Shown piece after piece: positions 7,893 to 24,896 of a DNA stretch of 64,000 nt; the stretch's first letter is position 1; the number at the start of each line of letters is the position of its first letter. The stretch is from CAVVGB01 sp963747715 (lineage in GTDB: Bacteria > Actinomycetota > Thermoleophilia > Gaiellales > Gaiellaceae): NCBI GenBank assembly GCA_963747715.1, contig CAVVGB010000003.1, forward strand, positions 62,001-126,000, in the 5' to 3' direction. A program made the translations under genes and the position numbers. The notes beneath the pieces were generated by a model that ran no database searches, was not told the DNA's origin, and saw nothing but the letters and a program-made list of their open reading frames with translations.

Positions 7893-8643
7893 ATTTCGCT
7901 TCAAGACACTCGTAATCGCCCTCGTGGCGCTCATGCTGGCGGTTCCGACCGGCGCTCTCGCCAAGGGAAAGCCTTCGTGGGCCGGCCAGGGTAACGGCGG
8001 CGGCCACGGCAAGCCCGCATGGGCCGGCCAGGGCCATGGCAAAGCCGACAAGGCCAAGGGCCACGACAAAGCCAAGGCTGCGCACGAGAAGAAGGCCAAG
8101 AAGGAAAAGCAGAACGGCAAGTTCGGCGCCACGGACGAAGAGGACGCGGACGATCCGGACGATCTCTCCCTCGAAGACCTCGAGGCGCTCGAAGCGATTC
8201 ACGCTCCCGGTCAGTACTGCCATGCGCTCGAGTCCTTCCAGGAGAGCCTCGCGGGCATGTGGGGCGGCGACTCGTTCGACGAGCGCTTCGGCGAGAACCC
8301 CAACCTCGCCAACTCGTTCGGCAAGTGCGCCTCCTGGCGCGCGCAGGGCGGCTCCCTCGAGGAGGACCAAGCCGAGGAAGAGCAGCCGGCCGAGGACGAG
8401 GCTTCCGAAGAGCCCGCCGAGGATTCGTGTGAGCCCGCCGAGGACGAGGACGCGGCCGAGGAGGGCTCCGACGAGGAGGCCTCCGAGGAAGGCTCTGACG
8501 AGCAGGCCGAGGACTGTGAGGCCGAAGACCCCGCCGATGACGGCGAGCAGGCCGATGAAGACGGGGACGAGGACGAGGGCGACGAGTCCGAGGAGGACGA
8601 CTCCTTCCTGTCCAGCTTCGATTTGGCTCGCCTGAGCTTCTAA
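7888..8643 (+). CDS. Secreted acidic low-complexity protein of unknown function
   Basis: The 251-residue product has a clear signal peptide (MAFRFKTLVIALVALMLAVP, cleavage probably after ALA near 25). Mature parts: a Gly/His/Lys-rich region with two near-repeats of GKPxWAGQG (28-60), a Lys/Ala-rich stretch (60-85), a central segment with CHALESFQESLAGMWGGDSFDERFG and a second Cys in GKCASWR (about 110-155), and a long Asp/Glu tail (160-245) with SEE, EDEE and AEEGSDEE repeats. It may bind cations or cell-wall polymer; this is inference. Its position between rplL and rpoB, which are usually adjacent, and its own terminators and leader suggest an inserted, independently controlled gene. I recognise no family. 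Confidence 0.8.
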   Translation: MAFRFKTLVIALVALMLAVPTGALAKGKPSWAGQGNGGGHGKPAWAGQGHGKADKAKGHDKAKAAHEKKAKKEKQNGKFGATDEEDADDPDDLSLEDLEALEAIHAPGQYCHALESFQESLAGMWGGDSFDERFGENPNLANSFGKCASWRAQGGSLEEDQAEEEQPAEDEASEEPAEDSCEPAEDEDAAEEGSDEEASEEGSDEQAEDCEAEDPADDGEQADEDGDEDEGDESEEDDSFLSSFDLARLSF

Positions 8644-8662
8644 CCAAAGGTTCGTCGGGAAG

Positions 8663-8688
8663 CGAGGGCGCCCGCAAGGGCGCCCTCG
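8663..8688 (+). terminator. Strong hairpin after the acidic-protein gene
   Basis: CGAGGGCGCC and GGCGCCCTCG form a ten-base-pair stem around the loop CGCAAG, 20 bases past the stop codon. There is no T-run, so this could be a Rho-type or protective 3' structure rather than a classical intrinsic terminator. Confidence 0.45.
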
Positions 8689-8770
8689 TCGCGCCCATGG
8701 CCGGGTTGGCGTTTTCCAGAGCCGCCAGCTATACTCGGCGGCCGATACGCGGTCTCCCGCAGGCCGGGCC

Positions 8771-8800
8771 TTGCGGTGGAGCCGTGTATTCTGCTACTCT
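8771..8800 (+). promoter_or_regulatory. Candidate promoter of rpoBC
   Basis: TTGCGG and TACTCT are separated by 18 bases about 75 bases before the rpoB start. The same arrangement (TTGCGG, 18 bases, TACCAT) lies before rpsL. The rest of the 231-base gap between the acidic-protein gene and rpoB shows no further gene. Confidence 0.4.
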
Positions 8801-8874
8801 TAGCGGTCGCGCCGCCGTTTGGGATTTACCCCTGCCCGTTGACATTTCTTCCTGCCTAGAGGGAGGCTGGACAT

Positions 8875-12507
<3,633 letters not shown>

Positions 12508-12517
12508 AGGGAGCGCT

Positions 12518-17099
<4,582 letters not shown>

Positions 17100-17120
17100 T
17101 TCGAACAAAACGTGGTGCGA

Positions 17121-17151
17121 AGAGGCGCTCTTCGGAGCGCCTCTTTTTTTT
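17121..17151 (+). terminator. Intrinsic terminator after rpoC
   Basis: AGAGGCGCTC-ttcg-GAGCGCCTCT with a UUCG tetraloop is followed by a run of eight T, 21 bases after the rpoC stop. This is a textbook intrinsic terminator closing the rpoBC unit. Confidence 0.95.
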
Positions 17152-17276
17152 GTCGCAGTTTGCGGGCGAGTCGCGCAAGCATCACCCAACGGAGGGATCT
17201 CATTTCGTAGGTGCAGGCGTAGACTGCCCGCGGCCATGAACCCCAGGCCCGGGGTCGGCAAAGGCGCACTTCGCCG

Positions 17277-17285
17277 TTATCCACA
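17277..17285 (+). promoter_or_regulatory. Perfect DnaA-box sequence upstream of a small ORF
   Basis: TTATCCACA, the consensus DnaA box, is followed by the partial match aatCCACAac. It sits 24 bases before the start of the 61-codon ORF, in the 157-base gap after the rpoC terminator. A single box is not an origin; it could be a DnaA-regulated promoter or chance. Nothing else was recognised in this gap. Confidence 0.35.
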
Positions 17286-17308
17286 CAATCCACAACCGGT
17301 GGGGGAAG

Positions 17309-17494
17309 ATGGCTGGACCCGAGAAGGCACGTGAATCGGTAAAACATGAAGACGGTCGGCGCTCGACTCCGCGCGGCGACTTCCTCTCCGAGGCTTTCGA
17401 GTCCGACTGCGCCCGCTTCCTCGACGAGTCGAAAGAACGCGCCCGTCGCCGCGCCGAAGCCGGCTGGCGCGTCGGCCCTCCCAAGCAGCGCTAG
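17309..17494 (+). CDS. Small basic protein of unknown function
   Basis: A 61-residue charged protein (MAGPEKARESVKHEDGRRST...) with an R/K/E-rich helix DESKERARRRAEAGWRV and ending GPPKQR. A GGTGGGGGA ribosome-binding site lies just before the ATG. Its TAG and the stop of the convergent GGDEF gene share the tetranucleotide CTAG, an arrangement repeated at other real gene pairs in this window, which supports it being genuine. No family recognised. Confidence 0.55.
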   Translation: MAGPEKARESVKHEDGRRSTPRGDFLSEAFESDCARFLDESKERARRRAEAGWRVGPPKQR

Positions 17495-18672
17495 CGGCGG
17501 CCGTTCGCCGCGACCACGCGGCCCTTGCCGGTTTCCTTGGCGCGATAGAGCGCCTGGTCGGCGCGCTGGAAGAACGACTCGGACGTGTCCTCGCGCTCGA
17601 GCTCGGCGATGCCCGCGGACAGGTGGATGCGGTCGAACGGGCCGATCGGGCGTGACGCGACCGCGAACTGCACGCGACTGTAGAGCTGCTCGGCGTCGTT
17701 CAGGGTCGACTCGGGGAGGATGACGCCGAACTCGTCGCCGCCCACGCGACACGCGACGTCGGCGCTTCGCACGACCGACTGGACGCGCTCGGCGACCGCG
17801 GCGAGCACGGAGTCGCCCGCCAGGTGCCCGATGCGGTCGTTGATCGCCTTGAAGTCGTCGACGTCGAAAACGACGAGCGCGAGGCGGCGGTCGTACCGGT
17901 GCGCGCGGGCGCATTCCCGCGCGAGCGTCTCGTGGAAGTAGCGGCGGTTGTGGAGGTTCGTGAGCGCGTCGAGGTCGGCGAGCTGGCGCGCTTCGCGGAA
18001 GCGGCGCGCGTTCTCGAGCGACGGGCCGGCGCTGCCCGCCAGCTCCTCGAGGAGCGCGACCTCCTCGTCGGAGGGTTCGCGCTCGCTGCCCCGCCAGAAG
18101 ACGGCGAGCGTCCCGACCCCCTCGCCCTCCTCGTCACGGAGCGGCACGGCCAGGCCGCCGCGAATGAGCTCGCCGTCATCGCCGGCCTCCTTGGGCGTGT
18201 ACGTGTAGGCGACGCGCATCGCCCTCGCGGGGCGGCCGTCGGGCGGGCCTCCCATCGGCTGGGCGGCCGCCTCCTCGACCGACATGCCGATCGTTGCAAC
18301 GAGCGGCTCCGTCGGCGCGCCGTCGGAGCTCGGCAGGACGACCATGGCACAGTCGACGCCGGGGAGCGCCGCGGCCGCCTCGAGCGTTCGGGTCAGGACG
18401 CTGTCGAGGTCGATGGTGGCCCCGATCTCGCCGAAGAGCCGGGCCCGCTGCCCCTCCCGGTGGGCTTGCGCCAGGGCCACGGACAGCTCGGAGAGCCGGG
18501 CCTCCGCCCCCGTCAGCGACTCATCGACCAGCCGCTCGACCTCCGCGCGGCCAGGCTTCCGGCCCCGCGTGAGGACGACGATCAGGATGACGGCCAGCGC
18601 GATCGCGAGTCCGGCTGCCGCCAGGGCGATGCCGAGCGCGATCCAGGTGGCGCTGGTTTCGTGGAGAGGCAC
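17491..18672 (-). CDS. Membrane-anchored GAF-GGDEF diguanylate cyclase
   Basis: The 393-residue protein would make cyclic di-GMP from two GTP at the membrane. Residues 10-36 form one membrane span; a short coiled linker leads to a GAF-like sensor domain (about 75-220, IGATIDLDSVLTRTLEAAAALPGVD onward, split by variable loops) and a GGDEF domain (about 235-390) with DALTNLHNRRYF, FDVDDFKAINDRIGHLAGD and the intact active-site motif RVGGDEFGVILPES. No RxxD inhibitory site is obvious upstream of GGDEF, and there is no EAL domain. It lies convergent to the small ORF and divergent from rpsL. Type IV pili, encoded at the window start, are common targets of c-di-GMP, but no link is shown here. Confidence 0.9.
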   Translation of the reverse strand: MPLHETSATWIALGIALAAAGLAIALAVILIVVLTRGRKPGRAEVERLVDESLTGAEARLSELSVALAQAHREGQRARLFGEIGATIDLDSVLTRTLEAAAALPGVDCAMVVLPSSDGAPTEPLVATIGMSVEEAAAQPMGGPPDGRPARAMRVAYTYTPKEAGDDGELIRGGLAVPLRDEEGEGVGTLAVFWRGSEREPSDEEVALLEELAGSAGPSLENARRFREARQLADLDALTNLHNRRYFHETLARECARAHRYDRRLALVVFDVDDFKAINDRIGHLAGDSVLAAVAERVQSVVRSADVACRVGGDEFGVILPESTLNDAEQLYSRVQFAVASRPIGPFDRIHLSAGIAELEREDTSESFFQRADQALYRAKETGKGRVVAANGRR

Positions 18673-18752
18673 GCCTTATTCCCTTGTTTAGAGCCGCATG
18701 TCGCCGGGGTGTGCTGACAATAACCGCTCCTTTACAAACTCAAAAACGGCCT

Positions 18753-18828
18753 TTGCGGTTGCGGCCCGACTTCGGGTACCATTGATCCCCAGGTTCGGCA
18801 GGGGCTGTGCCCGTGCCGGCCTTTTGTT
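18753..18828 (+). promoter_or_regulatory. str-operon promoter and leader hairpin with U-tract (possible attenuator)
   Basis: A candidate promoter TTGCGG-18 bp-TACCAT (18753-18782) precedes a hairpin in which CGGCA (18796-18800) pairs with TGCCG and an inner GGGGC faces GCCC, followed by CTTTTGTTG. It is 40 bases before the rpsL GTG. The hairpin plus U-rich run in an operon leader resembles a transcription attenuator. Confidence 0.45.
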
Positions 18829-18868
18829 GCGTCTAGCGCCCGATTCCCTACCAGAGAGAAGATCCGTC

Positions 18869-19240
18869 GTGCCGACCGTGAATCAGCTCATCCGCAAGGG
18901 CCGTCGTCCCCCGACGACGAAGACGAAGACTCCTGCCCTGCGCGGCGCCCCTCAAAAGCGGGGCGTCTGCACGCGCGTGATGACGGTGACGCCGAAGAAG
19001 CCGAACTCGGCCCTCCGCAAGGTGGCCCGCGTTCGCCTGACCAACGGCATGGAGGTCGGCGCCTACATCCCCGGCGAGGGTCACAACCTCCAGGAGCACT
19101 CGGTGGTCTTGATCCGCGGCGGGCGCGTCAAGGATTTGCCGGGCTTCCGCTACAAGGTCATCCGGGCCGCGCTCGACTCGGCCGGGGTCACCGACCGGCG
19201 GCAGGGACGCTCCAAGTACGGCGCCAAGAAGGGCGGGTAA
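18869..19240 (+). CDS. rpsL: 30S ribosomal protein S12
   Basis: S12 sits at the decoding centre and governs accuracy and streptomycin response. The 123-residue protein begins GTG with PTVNQLIRKGRRPP and has KRGVCTRVMTVTPKKPNSALRK split by the usual turn, then GEGHNLQEHSVVLIRGGRVKDLPG. The streptomycin-relevant lysines (in TPKKPNS and RVKDLPG) are the sensitive wild-type residues. It opens the str operon and is three bases from rpsG. Confidence 0.97.
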   Translation: MPTVNQLIRKGRRPPTTKTKTPALRGAPQKRGVCTRVMTVTPKKPNSALRKVARVRLTNGMEVGAYIPGEGHNLQEHSVVLIRGGRVKDLPGFRYKVIRAALDSAGVTDRRQGRSKYGAKKGG

Positions 19241-19243
19241 CCG

Positions 19244-19714
19244 ATGCCTCGTCGCGCCGAGATTCCAGTCCGCGAGCTCCCGCCGGACCCCGTCTACAAC
19301 TCGAAGCTCGTCTCCCAGATGATCAACAAGGTCATGAACCGCGGCAAGAAGGCGACTGCCGAGCAGATCGTCTACTCCGCCCTGGACCGGATCGGCGAGA
19401 AGACCGGGAAGCCGCCCGTCGAGGTGCTCGAGCAGGCCGTGAAGACGGTCACGCCGGTGCTCGAGGTTCGCTCCCGGCGCGTCGGCGGTGCCAACTACCA
19501 GGTGCCCGTCGAGGTGCCGCAGCGGCGCGCCCGCACCCTGGCCGTGCGCTGGCTCGTCTCGTACGCGCGCGACCGGCGCGAGAAGCACATGGACGAGAAG
19601 CTCGCCAACGAGATCATGGACGCGCTCAACCAGCAGGGCGGCGCGTTCAAGCGCAAGGACGACCTCTACCGGATGGCGCAGGCCAACAAGGCCTTCGCCC
19701 ACTATCGCTGGTGA
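19244..19714 (+). CDS. rpsG: 30S ribosomal protein S7
   Basis: S7 nucleates assembly of the 30S head and contacts E-site tRNA. The 156-residue protein has the family features MPRRAEIPVRELPPDPVYNS, MINKVMNRGKKATAE, VEVRSRRVGGANYQVPVEV (split) and the C-terminal AFAHYRW. Length is standard. Its TGA overlaps the fusA GTG, so translation is probably coupled. Confidence 0.97.
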   Translation: MPRRAEIPVRELPPDPVYNSKLVSQMINKVMNRGKKATAEQIVYSALDRIGEKTGKPPVEVLEQAVKTVTPVLEVRSRRVGGANYQVPVEVPQRRARTLAVRWLVSYARDRREKHMDEKLANEIMDALNQQGGAFKRKDDLYRMAQANKAFAHYRW

Positions 19715-21828
19715 GTCGGGTGGCCGAGAAAACCGCAGCCGTGATGGGAAAGAAGGTCGCGCTCGACCGGGTTCGCAACATCGGGATCATGGCCCACATC
19801 GATGCCGGCAAGACGACGACGACCGAGCGGATCCTTTACTACACGGGTCGCACCCACAAAATGGGCGAGGTCCACGAAGGCGCGGCAGTGATGGACTGGA
19901 TGGCGCAGGAGCAGGAGCGCGGCATCACGATCACGTCCGCGGCTACGACGGCCTTCTGGCGCGATTTTCGTATCAACATTATCGATACGCCCGGGCACGT
20001 GGACTTTACGGTCGAGGTTGAGCGCAGCCTTCGCGTCCTCGACGGCGCGATCGCCGTTTTCGACTCGGTCGCAGGGGTGGAGCCCCAGTCGGAGACGGTC
20101 TGGCGCCAGGCCGACCGCTACGGGGTCCCCCGCATGGCCTTCATCAACAAGATGGATCGCGTCGGTGCCGACTTCTTCGGCGCGGTGCAGTCCATGATCG
20201 ACCGCCTGGGGGCCCGGCCCGTGCCGGTCCAGCTGCCGATCGGCCAGGAGGAGCACTTCCGGGGCGTCGTCGACGTCGTCGAGATGCAGGGCGTCGTCTG
20301 GGAGGACGACCTCGGGACGAAAACGCAGACGATCGAGATCCCCGAGGAGCTTCGCGAGCAGGTCGAGGAGTACCACCACCAGCTGATCGACGCCGTTGCC
20401 GAGCATGACGAGGAGCTCCTCGAGACCTACCTCATGGACGAGGCCTCGGTGACACCCGAGATGATCCGCCGCGCTCTGCGCAAGGCGACGCTCGCGATCG
20501 CCGTTACGCCGGTCCTGTGCGGCTCCGCCTTCAAGAACAAGGGCGTGCAGCCGCTGCTCGACGCCGTTGTCGACTTCCTCCCGAGCCCGCTCGACGTCCC
20601 GCCCGTGCACGGGGTGGATCCACGCACCGGCAAGGAGCTGTCGCGCCGCCCGTCCGAGGACGAGCCCTTCTCGGCGCTCGCCTTCAAGGTCATGAGCGAC
20701 CCGTACGTCGGCAAGCTGACTTACTTCCGGGTCTACTCGGGCAAGGTCGGCGCCGGCGACCGCGTCCTCAACGTGACGACGGGCAAGACGGAGCGCATTG
20801 GGCGTCTCCTCCAGATGCACGCGAACCACCGCGAGGAGCGCGATGCGATCGGCGCCGGCGAGATCGTGGCCGCCGTCGGCCTCAAGGCGACGACGACCGG
20901 CGACACGCTCGCGATCGAGAGCGCGCCGATCCGCCTCGAGGCGATCGAGTTCCCCGACCCGGTCATCGCGGTCGCAATCGAGCCGAAGACCAAGGCCGAC
21001 CAGGACAAGCTTTCGCAGGGCCTCACGCGCCTCTCCGAGGAGGACCCGACGTTCCGCGTGCGCACGGACGACGAGACGGGCCAGACGCTCATCTCCGGGA
21101 TGGGCGAGCTTCAGCTCGAGGTCCTCGTCGACCGGCTTCGGCGCGAGTTCAACGTCGACGCCAACGTGGGCCGGCCGCAGGTGGCCTACCGCGAGACGGT
21201 CGACCGGCGGGTCGACAAGATCGAAGCCCGCTTCGTCCGCCAGACCGGCGGCCGCGGCCAGTACGGCCACGCCGTCATCAACATGGAGCCGGCGGAGTCC
21301 GGAGAGGGCTACGAGTTCATCGACAAGATCGTCGGCGGCAAGATCCCGCGCGAGTACATCCCGGCGGTCGACCTCGGCATCCAGGAGGCGATGGAGGCGG
21401 GCGTGCTGGCGGGTTACCCGGTCGTCGACATTCGCGTCGAGCTCGTCGACGGCTCGTACCACGACGTCGACTCGAGCGAGATGGCCTTCAAGGTCGCAGG
21501 GTCGATGGCCTTCAAGAACGCAATGCAACGTGCGAAGCCGAAGCTGCTCGAGCCGGTCATGGCCGTCGAGGTCGTGACGCCCGAGGAGTACCTCGGCGAC
21601 GTCATGGGCGATCTCAATTCTCGCCGCGGCCGGGTCGAAGGGCTCGAGCCCCGCGGCAACGCGCAGGCGGTGCGCGCCCGAGTGCCGCTTGCGACGATGT
21701 TCGGATACGCGACGGACCTGCGCTCGATGACGCAGGGACGCGCGACTTTCACGATGCAGTTCGACCGCTACGAAGAGGCGCCGCAGTCGATCGCGGGCGA
21801 GATCGTCTCGGCCGCCCAAGGAACGTAG
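19711..21828 (+). CDS. fusA: Elongation factor G
   Basis: EF-G is the GTPase that drives translocation on the ribosome. The 705-residue protein contains the G1 motif AHIDAGKTTTTERI (about residues 28-41), RGITITSAATT (switch I), DTPGHVDFT (G3), NKMDR (G4) and GSAFKNKG (G5), followed by domains II-V with RQTGGRGQYGHAV and a C-terminal GYATDLRSMTQGRA. The GTG overlapping rpsG was taken as start; an internal ATG twelve codons on is also possible. It precedes tuf by 16 bases. Confidence 0.97.
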   Translation: MSRVAEKTAAVMGKKVALDRVRNIGIMAHIDAGKTTTTERILYYTGRTHKMGEVHEGAAVMDWMAQEQERGITITSAATTAFWRDFRINIIDTPGHVDFTVEVERSLRVLDGAIAVFDSVAGVEPQSETVWRQADRYGVPRMAFINKMDRVGADFFGAVQSMIDRLGARPVPVQLPIGQEEHFRGVVDVVEMQGVVWEDDLGTKTQTIEIPEELREQVEEYHHQLIDAVAEHDEELLETYLMDEASVTPEMIRRALRKATLAIAVTPVLCGSAFKNKGVQPLLDAVVDFLPSPLDVPPVHGVDPRTGKELSRRPSEDEPFSALAFKVMSDPYVGKLTYFRVYSGKVGAGDRVLNVTTGKTERIGRLLQMHANHREERDAIGAGEIVAAVGLKATTTGDTLAIESAPIRLEAIEFPDPVIAVAIEPKTKADQDKLSQGLTRLSEEDPTFRVRTDDETGQTLISGMGELQLEVLVDRLRREFNVDANVGRPQVAYRETVDRRVDKIEARFVRQTGGRGQYGHAVINMEPAESGEGYEFIDKIVGGKIPREYIPAVDLGIQEAMEAGVLAGYPVVDIRVELVDGSYHDVDSSEMAFKVAGSMAFKNAMQRAKPKLLEPVMAVEVVTPEEYLGDVMGDLNSRRGRVEGLEPRGNAQAVRARVPLATMFGYATDLRSMTQGRATFTMQFDRYEEAPQSIAGEIVSAAQGT

Positions 21829-21844
21829 AGAAACCGGAGGAGCA

Positions 21845-23036
<1,192 letters not shown>

Positions 23037-23039
23037 CGC

Positions 23040-23348
23040 ATGCCACAGCAGAAGATCCGCATCCGCCTCAAGGGGTACGACCATCAGCAGCTCGACCGAT
23101 CGGCGTCGCAGATCGTCGACACGGCCGAGCGAACCGGCGCGACGGTGACCGGTCCGGTGCCGCTGCCCACCGAGAACAACCGCTACACGGTGATCCGCAG
23201 TCCGTTCAAGGACAAGGACTCCCGTGAGCACTTCGAGGTGCGCACGCACAAGCGCCTGATCGACATCCACTCGCCGACGCCGAAGACGGTCGACTCCTTG
23301 ATGCGGCTGGATCTCCCTGCCGGCGTGGACATCGAGATCAAACTCTGA
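23040..23348 (+). CDS. rpsJ: 30S ribosomal protein S10 (NusE)
   Basis: S10 belongs to the 30S head and, as NusE, bridges NusG and the ribosome. The 102-residue protein has IRIRLKGYDHQQLDRSA, the GPVPLPTENNRYTVIRSP loop and DIHSPTPKTVDSLMRLDLPAGVDIEIKL (in two parts). It starts three bases after tuf with no promoter gap, so the str and S10 clusters are one transcription unit here. Its TGA overlaps the rplC ATG. Confidence 0.98.
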   Translation: MPQQKIRIRLKGYDHQQLDRSASQIVDTAERTGATVTGPVPLPTENNRYTVIRSPFKDKDSREHFEVRTHKRLIDIHSPTPKTVDSLMRLDLPAGVDIEIKL

Positions 23349-23971
23349 TGAAGGGCATCGTCGGGAGAAAGGTGGGGATGACACAGGTCTTCGACGAGGA
23401 GACCGGTCGCCTCACGCCCGTGACCGTCATCCAGGCGGGCCCCTGCCCGGTCGTCAGCGTGCGCACGTCCGACTCGGACGGCTACGACGCGGTCCAGCTC
23501 GGCTTCGAGGAGGTTCCCGTGCGCAAGCTCACGAAAGGCGCACTCGGCCACCTCAAGAAGAACGGCGTCGGGCCGCTGCGGAAGCTCGTCGAGATCCGTG
23601 GGCCGCACGAGCTTGCTCCCGGCGACACGGTCACCGTCGAGGCCTTCGAGCCCGGCGACCCGGTGAAGGTCTCGGGGGTCTCGATCGGCAAGGGCTTCCA
23701 GGGCACGATCAAGCGCCACCGGTTCCATCGCGGCCCGGTGACGCACGGCTCGCACAACATCCGCAAGCCCGGCTCGATCGGCGCTTCTGCCACGCCCTCG
23801 CGTGTGTTCAAGGGGATGAAAATGGCCGGCCACATGGGCGCCAAGCGCGTCACGCAGGTCGGCCTCACGGTCGTCGATCGCGATCCGGAGCAGAACATCC
23901 TGCTCGTCAAGGGAGCGATTCCCGGTCACAAGAACTCGCTCGTCGTCGTCCGCGAGGACAAGAAGAGGTAA
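23348..23971 (+). CDS. rplC: 50S ribosomal protein L3
   Basis: L3 is an early assembly protein reaching the peptidyl-transferase centre. The 207-residue protein starts MKGIVGRKVGMTQVFDEETG, has FQGTIKRHRFHRGPVTHGSH and the loop GSIGASATPSRVFKGMKMAGHMG, and ends in LVVVREDKKR. Start overlaps rpsJ; rplD begins three bases later. Confidence 0.98.
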   Translation: MKGIVGRKVGMTQVFDEETGRLTPVTVIQAGPCPVVSVRTSDSDGYDAVQLGFEEVPVRKLTKGALGHLKKNGVGPLRKLVEIRGPHELAPGDTVTVEAFEPGDPVKVSGVSIGKGFQGTIKRHRFHRGPVTHGSHNIRKPGSIGASATPSRVFKGMKMAGHMGAKRVTQVGLTVVDRDPEQNILLVKGAIPGHKNSLVVVREDKKR

Positions 23972-23973
23972 GC

Positions 23974-24603
23974 ATGGCTGCTCCGAAAGCACCGCTCCTC
24001 GACGCGAAGGGCAAGCGCTCGAAGGACGTAACGCTGAAGGCCGACGTCTTCGATGCCGAGGTCAAGCCGCACCTTCTCCACGAGACGGTGCGGGCCGAAG
24101 CGGCCGAGGCACGCTCCGGTACGCAGGCCGCCAAGACGCGCGCGGGAGTTAGCGGAGGCGGGGTCAAGCCGTGGCGCCAGAAGGGCACGGGCCGCGCACG
24201 CGCGGGGACGACCCGCGCACCGCAGTGGACGGGCGGCGGCGTCGCCTTCGCGCCGAAGCCGCGGAGCTACGACCTCAAGGTGAACCGCAAGACGCGGAAG
24301 GCCTCGCTGCGCGCCGCGCTCTCACGTCACGCACAAGGCGGGACGCTCGGCGTCGTCGACGTGTCCGGCTTCTCGGAGCCTTCGACCAAGGCGGCCGCCG
24401 CGTTCCTCGCCGCTTGGGGGAAGGAAGGGCCGTTCCTCGTTCTTGCGCAGGCCGATGAGGAGGCGTTCGTGAAGTCGTTCCGCAATCTCGACCGCGCCAT
24501 GGTGCTCGAGCCCGCTCAGGTCGAGGTGGGCGCGCTCATCTGGGCGCAGGCCGTCATCGCGAGCCAGGCCGCGCTCGAGCGCGTGGAGGAGATAGTTCGA
24601 TGA
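23974..24603 (+). CDS. rplD: 50S ribosomal protein L4
   Basis: L4 lines the peptide exit tunnel and in many bacteria regulates the S10 operon. The 209-residue protein has an N-terminal APKAPLLDAKGKRS, the tunnel loop KTRAGVSGGGVKPWRQKGTG followed by RARAGTTRAPQWTGGG, and a C-terminal Rossmann-like domain. Overlap ATGA with rplW. The C-terminal half is less conserved than in reference L4 proteins but of normal length. Confidence 0.97.
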   Translation: MAAPKAPLLDAKGKRSKDVTLKADVFDAEVKPHLLHETVRAEAAEARSGTQAAKTRAGVSGGGVKPWRQKGTGRARAGTTRAPQWTGGGVAFAPKPRSYDLKVNRKTRKASLRAALSRHAQGGTLGVVDVSGFSEPSTKAAAAFLAAWGKEGPFLVLAQADEEAFVKSFRNLDRAMVLEPAQVEVGALIWAQAVIASQAALERVEEIVR

Positions 24604-24896
24604 ATCTCGATCCCCGCGACGTCCTCATCGCTCCGGTCGTGTCGGAGAAGAGCTACAGCCTCATCGAGGGCAACAAGTACTCCTTCCGCGTCCACTCCAA
24701 GGCGCACAAGACGCAGATCCGCCAGGCGGTCGAGCAGCTCTTCGACGTGCACGTGAAGAGCGTGAACGTGCTCAAGGTCAACCCGAAGCCGAAGCGTCGC
24801 GGCCTCCAGTCCGGCACGAAGAAGGGCTGGAAGAAGGCGATCGTCGAGCTGCGCGAGGGCGAGCGGATCGAGATCTTCGAGGGGGCACCGGTCTAA
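24600..24896 (+). CDS. rplW: 50S ribosomal protein L23
   Basis: L23 surrounds the exit tunnel and docks trigger factor and SRP. The 98-residue protein has DVLIAPVVSEKSYSLIEGNKYSFRV (split), KAHKTQIRQAVEQLFDVHV and NVLKVNPKPKRRG. It overlaps rplD by ATGA and its TAA overlaps the rplB ATG, the usual S10 operon spacing. Confidence 0.97.
   Translation: MNLDPRDVLIAPVVSEKSYSLIEGNKYSFRVHSKAHKTQIRQAVEQLFDVHVKSVNVLKVNPKPKRRGLQSGTKKGWKKAIVELREGERIEIFEGAPV

Noticed and set aside
17277..17285. A replication origin at the DnaA box
   Set aside because: Only one perfect box, no AT-rich unwinding region and no dnaA or dnaN gene nearby.
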